Assembly (NCBI GenBank): GCA_965644295.1
Contig: CBFFRP010000146.1
Span: 496,001 to 560,000, forward strand
DNA from: Paraphysomonas bandaiensis
Taxonomy: Eukaryota > Chrysophyceae
DNA: 64,000 nt
Direction: 5' to 3'
Shown here piece after piece: positions 1 through 9,474 of the stretch. How positions within the stretch are numbered: the stretch's first letter is position 1; each line of letters starts with the position of its first letter. The notes below the pieces were generated by a model that saw nothing but the letters and a program-made list of their open reading frames with translations, was not told the DNA's origin and searched no databases. The position numbers and the translations under genes were made by a program.

Positions 1-743
1 TCGGATTGGCTACAGCGAGTTTTGGATGTGAGTTGGTGTATGTGTGCATTTCGGAAAGTATCTTACTGTTGTGTTAGAAAACCTGGAGCTTGTGCCAACA
101 GCAGATATTTAACTGGAAGATGCTGTGCTCCAAGAACCCTGATCCCCACTTTCTGCAGTTTTTTAACAAAATTGAGGAGGTTATTGTTGAGCATTTTTGC
201 TGGTGTAATGTTAATATGCATACTTATCAGACTCTCTACAATATGGTAAACTGTATAGCTATTGATGAAGCAAAGGCACAGGCCGAAGAAGAAGATCGAA
301 AGCGGAAGGAGGAGGAGGAAGAAGAGAAGGCAAGGCAGATTGAGGAAGAAGATAGGCTAGCATTCGAGAACATGAGTATGTGGAGTAGCATAAACATTCA
401 TACTGGAGAGGTCATGTCAGGCGATGGTTCGCTGATGGCAATGAGAGAGAGAAGAAAGAGCGGACTACTAAATGAAAATGATGCTTCGACCCTCACCGAA
501 AGTTCGAAAGAGGATAATACTACTCGTAATACTGATGATGATAGTGATGGTCCTACGTTGCGTGAACTGGAACAGCAGCAGAAGCTAATGTCGAATCCAC
601 GTTTTAAGAAATCTACTAAGGCCATTCAGAGACTATGTCCTATTACTGAAGTGCTCGATATAACGCAGCTGGCTCGGTATCATTGTCAAAAGCCGAATAA
701 GGCTTTGCAGAGTAGATTAGAAGAAATTCGACAGAATAATTGA
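1..743 (+). CDS. 3' end of an unidentified acidic coiled-coil protein gene
   Basis: This is the C-terminal part of a gene that begins before the window. Likely exons are 1-27, 78-204 and 259-743, with introns 28-77 (GTGAGT...TTAG, 50 nt) and 205-258 (GTAATG...ATAG, 54 nt). The second intron can also be read through in frame, so it is less certain; without it about 18 atypical residues are added. The visible protein has a short Trp-rich stretch, then a strongly charged Glu/Lys/Arg helix rich in EEE and KRKEEEE runs, a Ser/Thr/Asp linker, and a basic C-terminus ending LEEIRQNN before TGA at 741-743. I recognise no family. The charged helix suggests a coiled coil. Function is unknown. Confidence 0.6.
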
Positions 744-1251
744 TGTTGTAGTGTTTCTTTGCTTGGTGTACTTTGAAGTACTGATTTATGCGCCATATCA
801 CTAGCGCATATCTATGAGTGCGACACATGTGTATACAATATCTTAGCCCAAATGTATGTGGTAGGTATGTAGGTATAGTTATCCCTGAAGCTGTCGTTAT
901 GGTAGATACGTATGCTCGATAAACTAACCGTGGGTATGTAATATCTCGGCAGGGACACTTTCGATGGATTCGTTGTCGGTATGTAACGGTAAATAGTCTC
1001 CTTATATGGCGTGATAAATAGATAAATAGCGATGGTGTGATTGATATTTAGACTAACTACTGCAACATCTACATGCAAAATATTGAAATCTACAACACTA
1101 ATTTTTTCGAAAGCAAAAATTAAAAATAAAGTAAAAAAATCACGTCAGACAAGTTATACATATAGCGACGAAATACCAAGCAAAATTCGATTGTGGTTAT
1201 ATATCGTAATAGTGCAATGTGATTCACTGCACTAGCACACAGAATTTTCTC
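744..1251. other. intergenic region between convergent genes
   Basis: AT-rich spacer of about 500 bp between two genes whose 3' ends face each other. It holds GTATGT/GTAGGT-rich low-complexity sequence around 845-900. No coding or structural signal is visible. Confidence 0.5.
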
Positions 1252-2717
1252 TCATATAGACCTGAAGTCTGATGGCAGACCATCTCCCTCAGCCATCCAT
1301 AGTGGGCATTGATCCACCCCAGTTGTGCTGACCTCGCTGAGTGGTGTGACATACGTGAGCTGACTAGAAGTGGTTTGGGTGTGTTGAGGGAATGACGAAG
1401 GTACAGAAGAAGTCTGAGAAACAGATCGACCTACACACACACGGAGATCGCTAATGTCGCTCAAAGGAGACTCTCCCTCTGAAGAAGAGAGCTTATGCTT
1501 TGCAAAGCACAGCTCTTCTGATCCCTCACCCTCGTACTCATAAGGAAATTCACAAAAAGCCCTTACATGATGATGGAAGCTAGACATTGAGGGAGACTCT
1601 TGAATCCTGAACATTAGATACGTTGAAACTAATCGCAGTACCAAACACATTGATCACCACAAACAAGTTCATCAAGCACAACATCATAGAGGCGAATTCT
1701 TACGGGTTTCTAATAAGCTCCCATGGTATTCTCGATGATATGGTAGGTAGTGCATCTAGCTTTGGCTCTAGGTCCGGTGTAGGCTGTATGTCACACCTTA
1801 CCTGAAAATCAGAGAGCAGACAGTAAATGTGAGCAACACACGTAATGAACGCACCACAGACACTGTCTTCTGAAGAAGAGGTCGTTCAACTGGCTGAAGT
1901 TCTTGCGACGTATTTAATTTGTAAGGATGAGTGTGAGTAAATGGAGAGCCAGATGGGAGAGTGCTGTAATCGCACATCCTTGCCTGTACTCCCGAGTGAA
2001 CCACTGGGTACTCGAATCCAGGTCCTCGGGTAACTAGCCTCTGCTCTCTTCCAGGTGCAGAAATCGGTATCGCCATTGGCCTTGCTGTGGCACATGTAGC
2101 CCTATTCGAAGGAGTTTTTCGTTTCCTTGAGAACGCTGGTGGAGGGGTAGAGACTGGAGGTGATGCCGAAGTGGAAGTTGACGCTGAGCTCATGACACCT
2201 TGTGATGTCCGCTGTGGCTTATAACAGCCCTTTGACTTAGGACATTTTTTGTAACAATGATACTATATATATTCTTTACTTTAAAATGTCGTGAGAGGGA
2301 GCCAACCTTTTTTGTGCATTCAAGGCTTTTATTCTTTCCACAGCAACAGATTTCCTTGCACTGACAGGCAGAAACAATGATCAGTGATTATGTAAGTAGA
2401 GTATACAATGTACCACAGGGCAGCCTCCTGAGAACACATCCTGACCATGCTCGTCAATCATCTTATCTTCACACTTATGGCAATAGACTTGAGGACATTT
2501 CGTGCTACCCGACCACACATCAACAAATATCAATACAGAGGGCACTTAGTATACCAGTGTATCTTATTCTTCCTTAGATTACCACACCGATGACAGCTCA
2601 CACGCCGAGTAGACGCTGAGTCTTTGACACGACCCTGGGATTGTTTGTTATCTTCACTTTGATCCGGCTACTCAAATTATCATATTCAGCATATCGTAAT
2701 GAACTCAATCTTACCAT
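1252..2717 (-). CDS. CxxC zinc-finger protein, CDCA7/zf-4CXXC_R1-like
   Basis: Reconstructed six-exon gene: 2717-2715 (ATG alone), 2667-2555, 2504-2414, 2360-2307, 2262-1802 and 1606-1252, giving about 358 aa. All introns are GT-AG; four are 44-53 nt and the last is 195 nt. Joining exons 2-5 assembles a cysteine array: SCHRCGNLRKNKIHCTKC, then VYCHKCEDK, GCPVCKEICCC and YHCYKKCPKSKGC. This resembles the zf-4CXXC_R1 zinc finger of CDCA7 and related nuclear chromatin proteins. The remainder is Ser/Thr/Pro-rich and looks disordered. A nuclear DNA- or chromatin-binding role is an inference from the finger. The first exon carries only the start codon, which is unusual but keeps frame perfectly. 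None of the single open frames shows the finger, so unspliced gene calls would miss it. Confidence 0.62.
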
Positions 2718-3312
2718 AATAACTAATAACTGCTGTAGAGGACACAGCTTAACGTACTTACTTATAGCTTATGGATGTTGGTTATTACCATAGTAAAGTA
2801 CACATATCTATGTTGACTTTAAACATCCAATCGTTCTCTTCCTTCATAACTTCATCTTCATAATAGAATGAAGAAGTAAGTTATGATGCTGGAACTGCAT
2901 GCAAACTAGTGAAAACGAAGTTGATTGAAACGAAGTGAGCTTTTTAGAAGTAAGCTAATTTTAGAAATTCAAACTTTAAATTCTCGACTTTCATTCTTCG
3001 TTCCAATGCTGAAGTTCGGAAGTGAACACATTGAGCCGCTGTCAACATGTTTGTGTGCTGTGTAGACCTGGTTGTAGGTATACTGGTGTAGAACCGCGGA
3101 ATACGATGTATACGATCAAGTGGAAGTCTCTGGGTACATACTGCTGTACATGTATATGTGGTGACAAATGTCAAGTAGTTAAACCCACGGCTCTAAGTCT
3201 TTTGTGCCAGTTCGTTCATTTCTGGTATTTCAGTATCAGTCTGTCGTATACGGGGTTATTGTACACCTTCTATTGATCAGATCGTGGTATAAATTACGAC
3301 TATATCAGCCTG
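2718..3312. other. divergent intergenic region with shared promoter word
   Basis: Divergent spacer between the CxxC gene and the methyltransferase gene. ACTGCTGTA occurs at 2729-2737, just upstream of the CxxC start, and ATACTGCTGTA at 3138-3148, about 165 bp before the methyltransferase. Nothing else is clear. Confidence 0.45.
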
Positions 3313-4035
3313 ATGTCATACAGTGATAGCAGTGATGACGAGGTTGAGTATGAAGAAGAAGTGTTTCAAATCCGCGAATTCGAATTTAGGATTACGACGG
3401 TGTCCTACATGCCCATTGCAAAGCTAATGCGGAATCGGGAAAAAAGCGTCGAAATATCTGGACAGAAGTTATGGTGTGGTAGTTTGGCTGTTATGGAGTA
3501 TTTACTCGATCACAGAGACTTTATTAGAGATTGTAATATTCTTGAACTAGGCGCAGGAACAGGAGTTGTTGGAATGTTATGCCAGCGACTTGGGAGTGGG
3601 CAAGTGTATTTGACAGATAACGACGTGAGAAGTATCGCCCATATGACTCAGGATATACAGACAAATTCAGTTGATGCAACAGTAGTGCCTCTCGACTGGT
3701 TCAATTTTGATGTATCTGTACTAGACAGAGAAATACCTACTTTATTTCAAAAGCAGGTTCGATTGCTTGCTGGTGATGTTCTTTACAAGCATGATCTGAT
3801 AAGGCCATTCTTTTCTGTGGTGTCTCAAGTTTTGTCTCGTCCAGGCACTAAAATGATACTCTGTCATGTTCCACGGGCTGGGGTTGATCAGAGCAATGTG
3901 ATAACTGCCGCGGAATCTCATGGTCTGAAAATATGTGCTCTTGACCGAGAACAATGGTGTAAAGGGGTTTGCATAGAGTATAGTGTTTCGGAGGACTATG
4001 AAAGAGCTATGGTATATGAAATATACAAGGACTAG
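3313..4035 (+). CDS. METTL21-type protein lysine methyltransferase (Methyltransf_16)
   Basis: Single-exon gene of 240 aa. It has an acidic N-terminus (SDSSDDEVEYEEE), the family signature LWCGSLAVMEYLL, and SAM-binding motif I LELGAGTGVVGM near residues 79-90. TDND (acidic end of strand 2) and GDVLY (motif near strand 4) follow at the expected spacing. This pattern is that of the METTL21/FAM86/EEF-KMT group of seven-beta-strand methyltransferases, which methylate lysines on chaperones or elongation factors in the cytosol. The exact substrate cannot be read from the sequence. The start at 3313 is the first ATG in frame and gives the normal family length. It is transcribed away from the CxxC-finger gene. 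Confidence 0.8.
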   Translation: MSYSDSSDDEVEYEEEVFQIREFEFRITTVSYMPIAKLMRNREKSVEISGQKLWCGSLAVMEYLLDHRDFIRDCNILELGAGTGVVGMLCQRLGSGQVYLTDNDVRSIAHMTQDIQTNSVDATVVPLDWFNFDVSVLDREIPTLFQKQVRLLAGDVLYKHDLIRPFFSVVSQVLSRPGTKMILCHVPRAGVDQSNVITAAESHGLKICALDREQWCKGVCIEYSVSEDYERAMVYEIYKD

Positions 4036-5653
4036 TTTCCCCCTCTGTCATAACCGTGTTAATATATAAATTTTAATGTGCCTGCATTGCTAACAAGTGG
4101 GTTCTACATCATTTTATGAAAGCACCTCATGCAAACTAGAAACAATGCGTAGTCTACATGAAAGAATTATTGGTTTTCATGTATAGTTCTCTTTTCCTAA
4201 TATATATGACTTTTGTTCATTAAGAACAAGACATTGGAAATAAGCAATGAATTGAAAGCAATACCTAGGATGTAAGTGGCCAGTCGATAGAAATTTGACG
4301 ATACCTTCGTGGCGCCAAAACCAGCCACTGCATCATGTGAAGTTGGAGCATGTGGAGTGTACGAGTGTACACTTCTCAGTGTCCAAATATAACAGGCACA
4401 ATATCTCTTGAATTAGGGAAAAGTAAACCATGGTCATTATTATTATATGTCACACCCTTAGTGAATAGTATGGTAACGAGACACTTTGGGTTGTAATTGT
4501 AAGTATATTGTACGCTGCATAACAGCTGGTGCTCTGCTTGAATAGACGAAATCAACTTTTATTTTGGAAGACCATTCCGAATATGATTTTTCTCTGCGAT
4601 GATCGTTAACCACTGGTTATTAAGAATTGTGACTTCAAGGTATAACCTCCTAGTTATAGATTCTTCGTGGTCACTTATCACATACTACATTCTAGGACAG
4701 CCTGGGGGGGGTTCAAAATTATTTTCAGAGTAGTTTGAACGGGTCCTATCATATCATATGGAGTCTATATAACTTAATATCTGCAGACATCTAATATACA
4801 CACCTGACATTTGAGTGTACAAAGCAAGATCTTCGCAATGTAGTACTCCATCCACATCCACCAATATACTATATACGTAGTATAATATGTATTGCATAAT
4901 AATTATTATTTTCTACCTTTTTATGTGAGTGGCGCTCATACATAGATACAGACGCTACACAGTAATATTACTTCACACTCTTCTAGCACTATAATATAAA
5001 GCTATTATGGAGGCTAATAAAACCCTAACCCTTATTTCCTAAGCCTCCTTTCCTCTCTTATTAGCCTCCATAAGAGCATTATATTATAGTGCTAGAAGAT
5101 TGTAAAGTAATATTACTGTGTAGCGTCTGTATCGATCTCATTACCTTTCCTACTGGTATATCATATATATACTGTATGTATCACAGCGATCATATCCATG
5201 GCACATCATGCAATCCGCTGTAGTCACCAAGTACTCTTCTACTTATTATCTCTCAATCAATTTCATCGTAGATCACGGTCATATCCAGTGTATCTTGTTA
5301 TAGATAAGTAGATGATATTCGTCTTGTGCTGTGGATATCTGCCTGTTCATATGTGACATCTCTGGATATGATGATGGGCTGTGTACAACAGTGTCCACCA
5401 GCAGTGTGCAGATCGTATCTGTTGATGCAAATACAAGCAACAGCATCCTATGTACTTCATGTATTCTGCTGTAGTCTCGTACTACATTCCGATTATTTCA
5501 TAACATATGAATTGGACAGTGTCGGTATGGTGTGGTTGGTCCACGCAATACTTCAATAATCTTTGTGCAAGCAGACACTCCAATACATGTACCCACCCAT
5601 ATCTTAGTCTATCTTCACCACACTACAAGAGTAGTGCTGCAGTTATAGTGGAC
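4036..5653. other. long intergenic region with a fold-back element
   Basis: About 1.6 kb of AT-rich sequence with no convincing gene. It contains the inverted repeat described separately at 4940-5136. A variant of the shared promoter word, TTCTGCTGTAG, lies near 5464, about 190 bp before the transporter start. Confidence 0.5.
4940..5136. repeat. fold-back (MITE-like) inverted repeat
   Basis: Two arms of about 79 bp (4942-5020 and 5058-5136) are near-perfect reverse complements; for example GATACAGACGCTACACAGTA in the left arm is mirrored exactly in the right. They enclose a 37-nt spacer that starts with AACCCTAACCC, a telomere-like word. CTCAT occurs just outside both ends (4935-4939 and 5137-5141) and may be a 5-bp target duplication. 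There is no coding capacity. It could be a non-autonomous DNA transposon or a long hairpin. Confidence 0.7.
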
Positions 5654-7168
5654 ATGTCGCAAACAGAATATGGAGCTATTTCCATATCACCTGGAAAGAA
5701 AAAACCTTCGAGAGTGTCCAAAATGCCGGACATTTACTGTCCATCCTATGATTCCCCCGATAGAGTTTCACCGATATACGTGGGGGTGTTTAATGTGCTT
5801 AATACATGTGTGGGAGGAGGTACGCTTTCTCTACCATTTGCATTTGCGCAATGTGGGTGGGGGTTCGCTCTTTTCTTCGTTTTATTCTCAATGCTCTGTA
5901 CAATGTTCTCCATGGTGTTACTCTGCACTATGGCTCGGAAGCTCGGTTGTAGTAGCTATTCAGATATAATGGAGATAACATTGGGTAATAGAGGAAAACG
6001 TATAAGCACTGCATTGCTGTTTGGCATGCTCTGTCTGGTTATTATCGCCTTTTTGGTTCTTCTTCGTGATATAGCTGGTGATATAGTTGAGTTCTTCACT
6101 CCCGAAACATATTCACTGAGTATTCACATCAAAAATCTGATTACAATAATTTTAACTGCTATATGCTTTCCACTTATGACTGCGGACAATTTACACGCTC
6201 TCAGATATGTTTCATATGCTGGTACAACTTGTGTGATAATTCTTCTCTACACAATTGCCGAGAAAGCCATTGCTACAAATCTCGCCAAAGGTGACGACGT
6301 TCCACGTGTGCTTCGCGCAGGACCAGAGCGCATTTCAGATGTATTTTCCGCTCTTCCAATAATATTTATATCCTTTTTATGTCAGTTTAATGTTAACGGC
6401 GTATACTCTGACTTGAGAGAGCCTTCGAGTAGCAACATGAATACCGTTATCTATACCTCAATGGGCTCAGCAGCAACGCTTTTCACATGCTTTGGTATGG
6501 CTGGTTACCTCTTCGCATTTGATGATACAGCAGACAACATTCTTAACAACTTTTCTTCGCGGGATCCGGCGCTGCTACTTGCCCGTGTGGGGCTGATGCT
6601 AACTCTGATGTGTCAGCTTCCAATGGTTGTGGTTCCCTGTCGTAAAGCGTTTTACCCGCTAGTATGGCCCACTGTAAACACTGCAGACACACACAGTCAA
6701 TACATACACCATCCTGAGCTGCATATAAATGACATAGAGGACTTAAATCGATCCAACAGCCAACCACAAGAGAGCGCTCGGGAGAGACTTCTTTCTGCGG
6801 CCTCTGCACACTCCGATATTGGGGGTGAGGGTATTACATTCGTACCTGTTGACGAGGGTTATGATGTAGTGGTTAACAGTTCCTCATCCCGTTATCTCAT
6901 TACACTACTGATCATATCTATCACATTAATTATCTCAGAAACTGTTCCCGGTGTGTCGACTGTGTGGACAGTTGCAGGATCCACAGTGTCTATCGTAATA
7001 GCGTTTCTCTTGCCTGCATATGCTTATGTGGCCATGTGGAACGGGAAATTGAGTGACAACAGAGAAGTTGATATGACGTTAGCTGCGGCCTATGGGCTAA
7101 TTGCACTTAGCGTGTTGCTCATTACTTTATGCACAGTACAAACCGCCCACAAGATATTCTTCTCTTAA
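5654..7168 (+). CDS. AAAP-family amino acid transporter (SLC38/SLC36-like)
   Basis: Single-exon membrane protein of 504 aa from the ATG at 5654. The frame is open further upstream, but that part looks like untranslated sequence. The first transmembrane segment carries the family signature with VFNVLNTCVGGGTLSLPFAF followed by AQCGWG. About eleven hydrophobic segments follow, with a hydrophilic loop at roughly residues 350-415 that is rich in Ser, His and acidic residues. This is the Aa_trans (AAAP) pattern. Proteins of the family move neutral amino acids across plasma, vacuolar or lysosomal membranes, coupled to protons or sodium. Substrate and membrane cannot be told here. The gene converges on the TPT gene. 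Confidence 0.85.
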   Translation: MSQTEYGAISISPGKKKPSRVSKMPDIYCPSYDSPDRVSPIYVGVFNVLNTCVGGGTLSLPFAFAQCGWGFALFFVLFSMLCTMFSMVLLCTMARKLGCSSYSDIMEITLGNRGKRISTALLFGMLCLVIIAFLVLLRDIAGDIVEFFTPETYSLSIHIKNLITIILTAICFPLMTADNLHALRYVSYAGTTCVIILLYTIAEKAIATNLAKGDDVPRVLRAGPERISDVFSALPIIFISFLCQFNVNGVYSDLREPSSSNMNTVIYTSMGSAATLFTCFGMAGYLFAFDDTADNILNNFSSRDPALLLARVGLMLTLMCQLPMVVVPCRKAFYPLVWPTVNTADTHSQYIHHPELHINDIEDLNRSNSQPQESARERLLSAASAHSDIGGEGITFVPVDEGYDVVVNSSSSRYLITLLIISITLIISETVPGVSTVWTVAGSTVSIVIAFLLPAYAYVAMWNGKLSDNREVDMTLAAAYGLIALSVLLITLCTVQTAHKIFFS

Positions 7169-7631
7169 TATATAATATCCTTTCACTGATCGATATACAT
7201 GCTCATTGTAAATGATTTATATATTATTAAAAAGATGTCGAGAAAAAATGTGTTTCATGAAGCCCTAGTACTTATGAAAAAATTGATGTTTGGATATTAA
7301 GTAAAATAACAATAGAACGTATTCTATGTGACCAACGAATTGAATTGTGTGAGTTGATATAGCGCGTATTCAGTATCCAGGTGCGAAGCAGTACAAGCTG
7401 GTAAAGCAAGTATATTTCTCCGAGACATGAAACATTTTACATGCCACGATTAATATATATACCTGAATTCTCATATTCTGGTGATTCATAGGTTGTGTGT
7501 GCAATTAACAATTAATGAAATCAATATAGGTTGCCATTACCGTTTCAGTACTTTGCAATCATTATAAACAAAAATGGTATCCTACAAAAACATTTACTCC
7601 ATACTATTGTTATGATACAAATATATTATTT
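7169..7631. other. intergenic region between convergent genes
   Basis: AT-rich 3'-3' spacer of about 460 bp. No features seen beyond possible polyadenylation-type A/T runs. Confidence 0.4.
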
Positions 7632-8949
7632 TTATCGATTTATGGCTTTACTTGCGACAGCTCGCTGCTGTGCTAAAGAGTACAAAAATGTCCCTAAAAT
7701 GGCTATGGAAGATCCAATCATACTCTGCATACTAATCGGCGTGCCATACAGCCACACTGCGGCAAATATTATTATAACTCTTTTAACTGTATTACCAACA
7801 GCATGAGTGACCGGATGAACCATATTCAACACTCTTGTTCCAGCCTGATAACAAAAGCTAAGTAAAAAAGGATACACATACACATGTAGAGGGTGTTATT
7901 TTGATATGTATGGCTTACATATGAAACCTGTCTGCTACATATATGAACATTGACCTTACCTCGTTATAGAAAAAAAACGACAACCCAGAAATTACTAAAT
8001 TCAGTAGAAAGCTCCTAGTTTCCTCATTCCAAAAGGTCATACTCTTATCCGCGAGGGTCTTCACACCACCAGCGGCAACTTGTCTCCACGCTGGGATAAT
8101 TTTGTTCCCCTCAGTTAGCAGGGCAATCGGAAGGAGTTGGGCAATAGCCAAAACAGTAAGCACTTGAAACACACGACTCGAGGATAAAGGATAGTCGTTA
8201 GTAGAAATTTGGGCACTGCCATCAGGGGTTTGCTGCTGAGATTGCATGTACCGTTTGAATAGAACTTGGCGAAGTTGATAGAACACGTTCGAAGCCATGG
8301 CAGTAAGAAAAGCAACCCATGTAAATGACATTTCTTTCATTGAAGCAAGTGCTACGCCAAATACTATAGGGATAAAAGTTAAGGCTACAGGCACTGAAAC
8401 AGATTGACTAAGCAACAGAGACGAAAATATCGCTGCAAAAATGGGCTCCGCAGCTTTAACAATTTGAGTAAAACTAACGGAGCCCGATTTCAATGACATC
8501 ACAGATGTTAAAATCCCAAAAGCATGCATAGAGGACATCAATGCGAAGTACTTCAGTTGCGAAGAGCTCATAGCAGGGGGTTTGACAGCCCAAAAAGGAA
8601 GAAAAAGTGGAAGTCCAATAATGAGTTGGGCACAAGACACAGTTGCAGGTAATGGTAGCACTTCCAGAGTTCTTTTATTAGCAACGTTGTACACAACAGT
8701 AAAAAAATACCACATCGTCACATATCCTCCCAGTTTGGTGAGGTACTGGATACCATTTTTAGAGTCGACAGTGTCGGGACCAGTTACCGATTTATCAGAA
8801 CTGTCTACAGTATCAGAGAGATGGTGCGAACTAAATTTAGATGAATATCTAGATAATCGTGTTAGTGGGGGGCGTGTCACCGGTGGGGTAAGCGTGCCCG
8901 TGGTGTGCACATACAACATGCACAACAACACATACTTTAACACAGACAT
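7632..8949 (-). CDS. triose-phosphate-translocator-type transporter with N-terminal signal peptide
   Basis: Two exons, 8949-7960 and 7844-7632, joined across intron 7959-7845 (115 nt), give 400 aa. The join restores the conserved C-terminal region, with VSPVTHAVGNTVKR-like text reading VHPVTHAVGNTVKRV. Other TPT hallmarks are MWYFFTVVYNVANKR near residue 80, PLPATVSCAQL, and VKAAEPIFAAIFSSLLL. About ten membrane segments are predicted by eye. The N-terminus (MSVLKYVLLCMLYVHTTGTL) looks like a cleavable signal peptide followed by a Ser/Thr-rich, basic stretch, as in bipartite leaders of complex plastids. Plastid TPTs exchange triose phosphate or PEP for phosphate. Endomembrane members of the same superfamily also exist, so the location is an inference. 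Confidence 0.85.
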
Positions 8950-9474
8950 GTTCAGAGGGCTCAGATAGCATAAACCTCCTCTGACATTTTACTCCATGCA
9001 CACACTATAAAGTTCCAAGTTTAGATGCAATCAATATCCGTAAAACTCATCACCAATAAGTTCTTTGTGCATGATGTGCTCTGTTGCATGATGGTGCTGA
9101 TGTGGACATACACATACATACACTGCACACAGCAGTATGCGGCGGTCAGCATAGCAAGAGCAGTAAACCGGTATACTACAGCTGTATCTACACCGTATAC
9201 ATCATTCCATACGAGTGCAACCCCATATAACGCCCATCGAAGAGAAGCAAGTGAATGGAAGGAAGGGAATTGCTTGCTGGAATTCCTACACTCTCTACTG
9301 CTGTGTACCTCACTTCATCTAACTCAACACGATACAGAACACTGTGCGTGTGTATCGGAGTTCATATTAACTATATACCATACCATACCATACCATAGAG
9401 TTAAGTCATAGATATTTATAATAGTAATATCGGTACTGTAGTGGTCACAAGCTACAGAAATTAAACCCACATTG
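8950..9474. promoter_or_regulatory. divergent promoter region TPT / ankyrin kinase
   Basis: Spacer between two divergently transcribed genes. It carries CAGCAGTAT (9131-9138 region), the reverse complement of the shared word ATACTGCTG, and a short CCATA tandem at about 9376-9397. A promoter role is inferred from position only. Confidence 0.4.

Noticed and set aside
5019-5034. Interstitial telomere
   Set aside because: Only about two CCCTAA units are present, inside the loop of a fold-back element.
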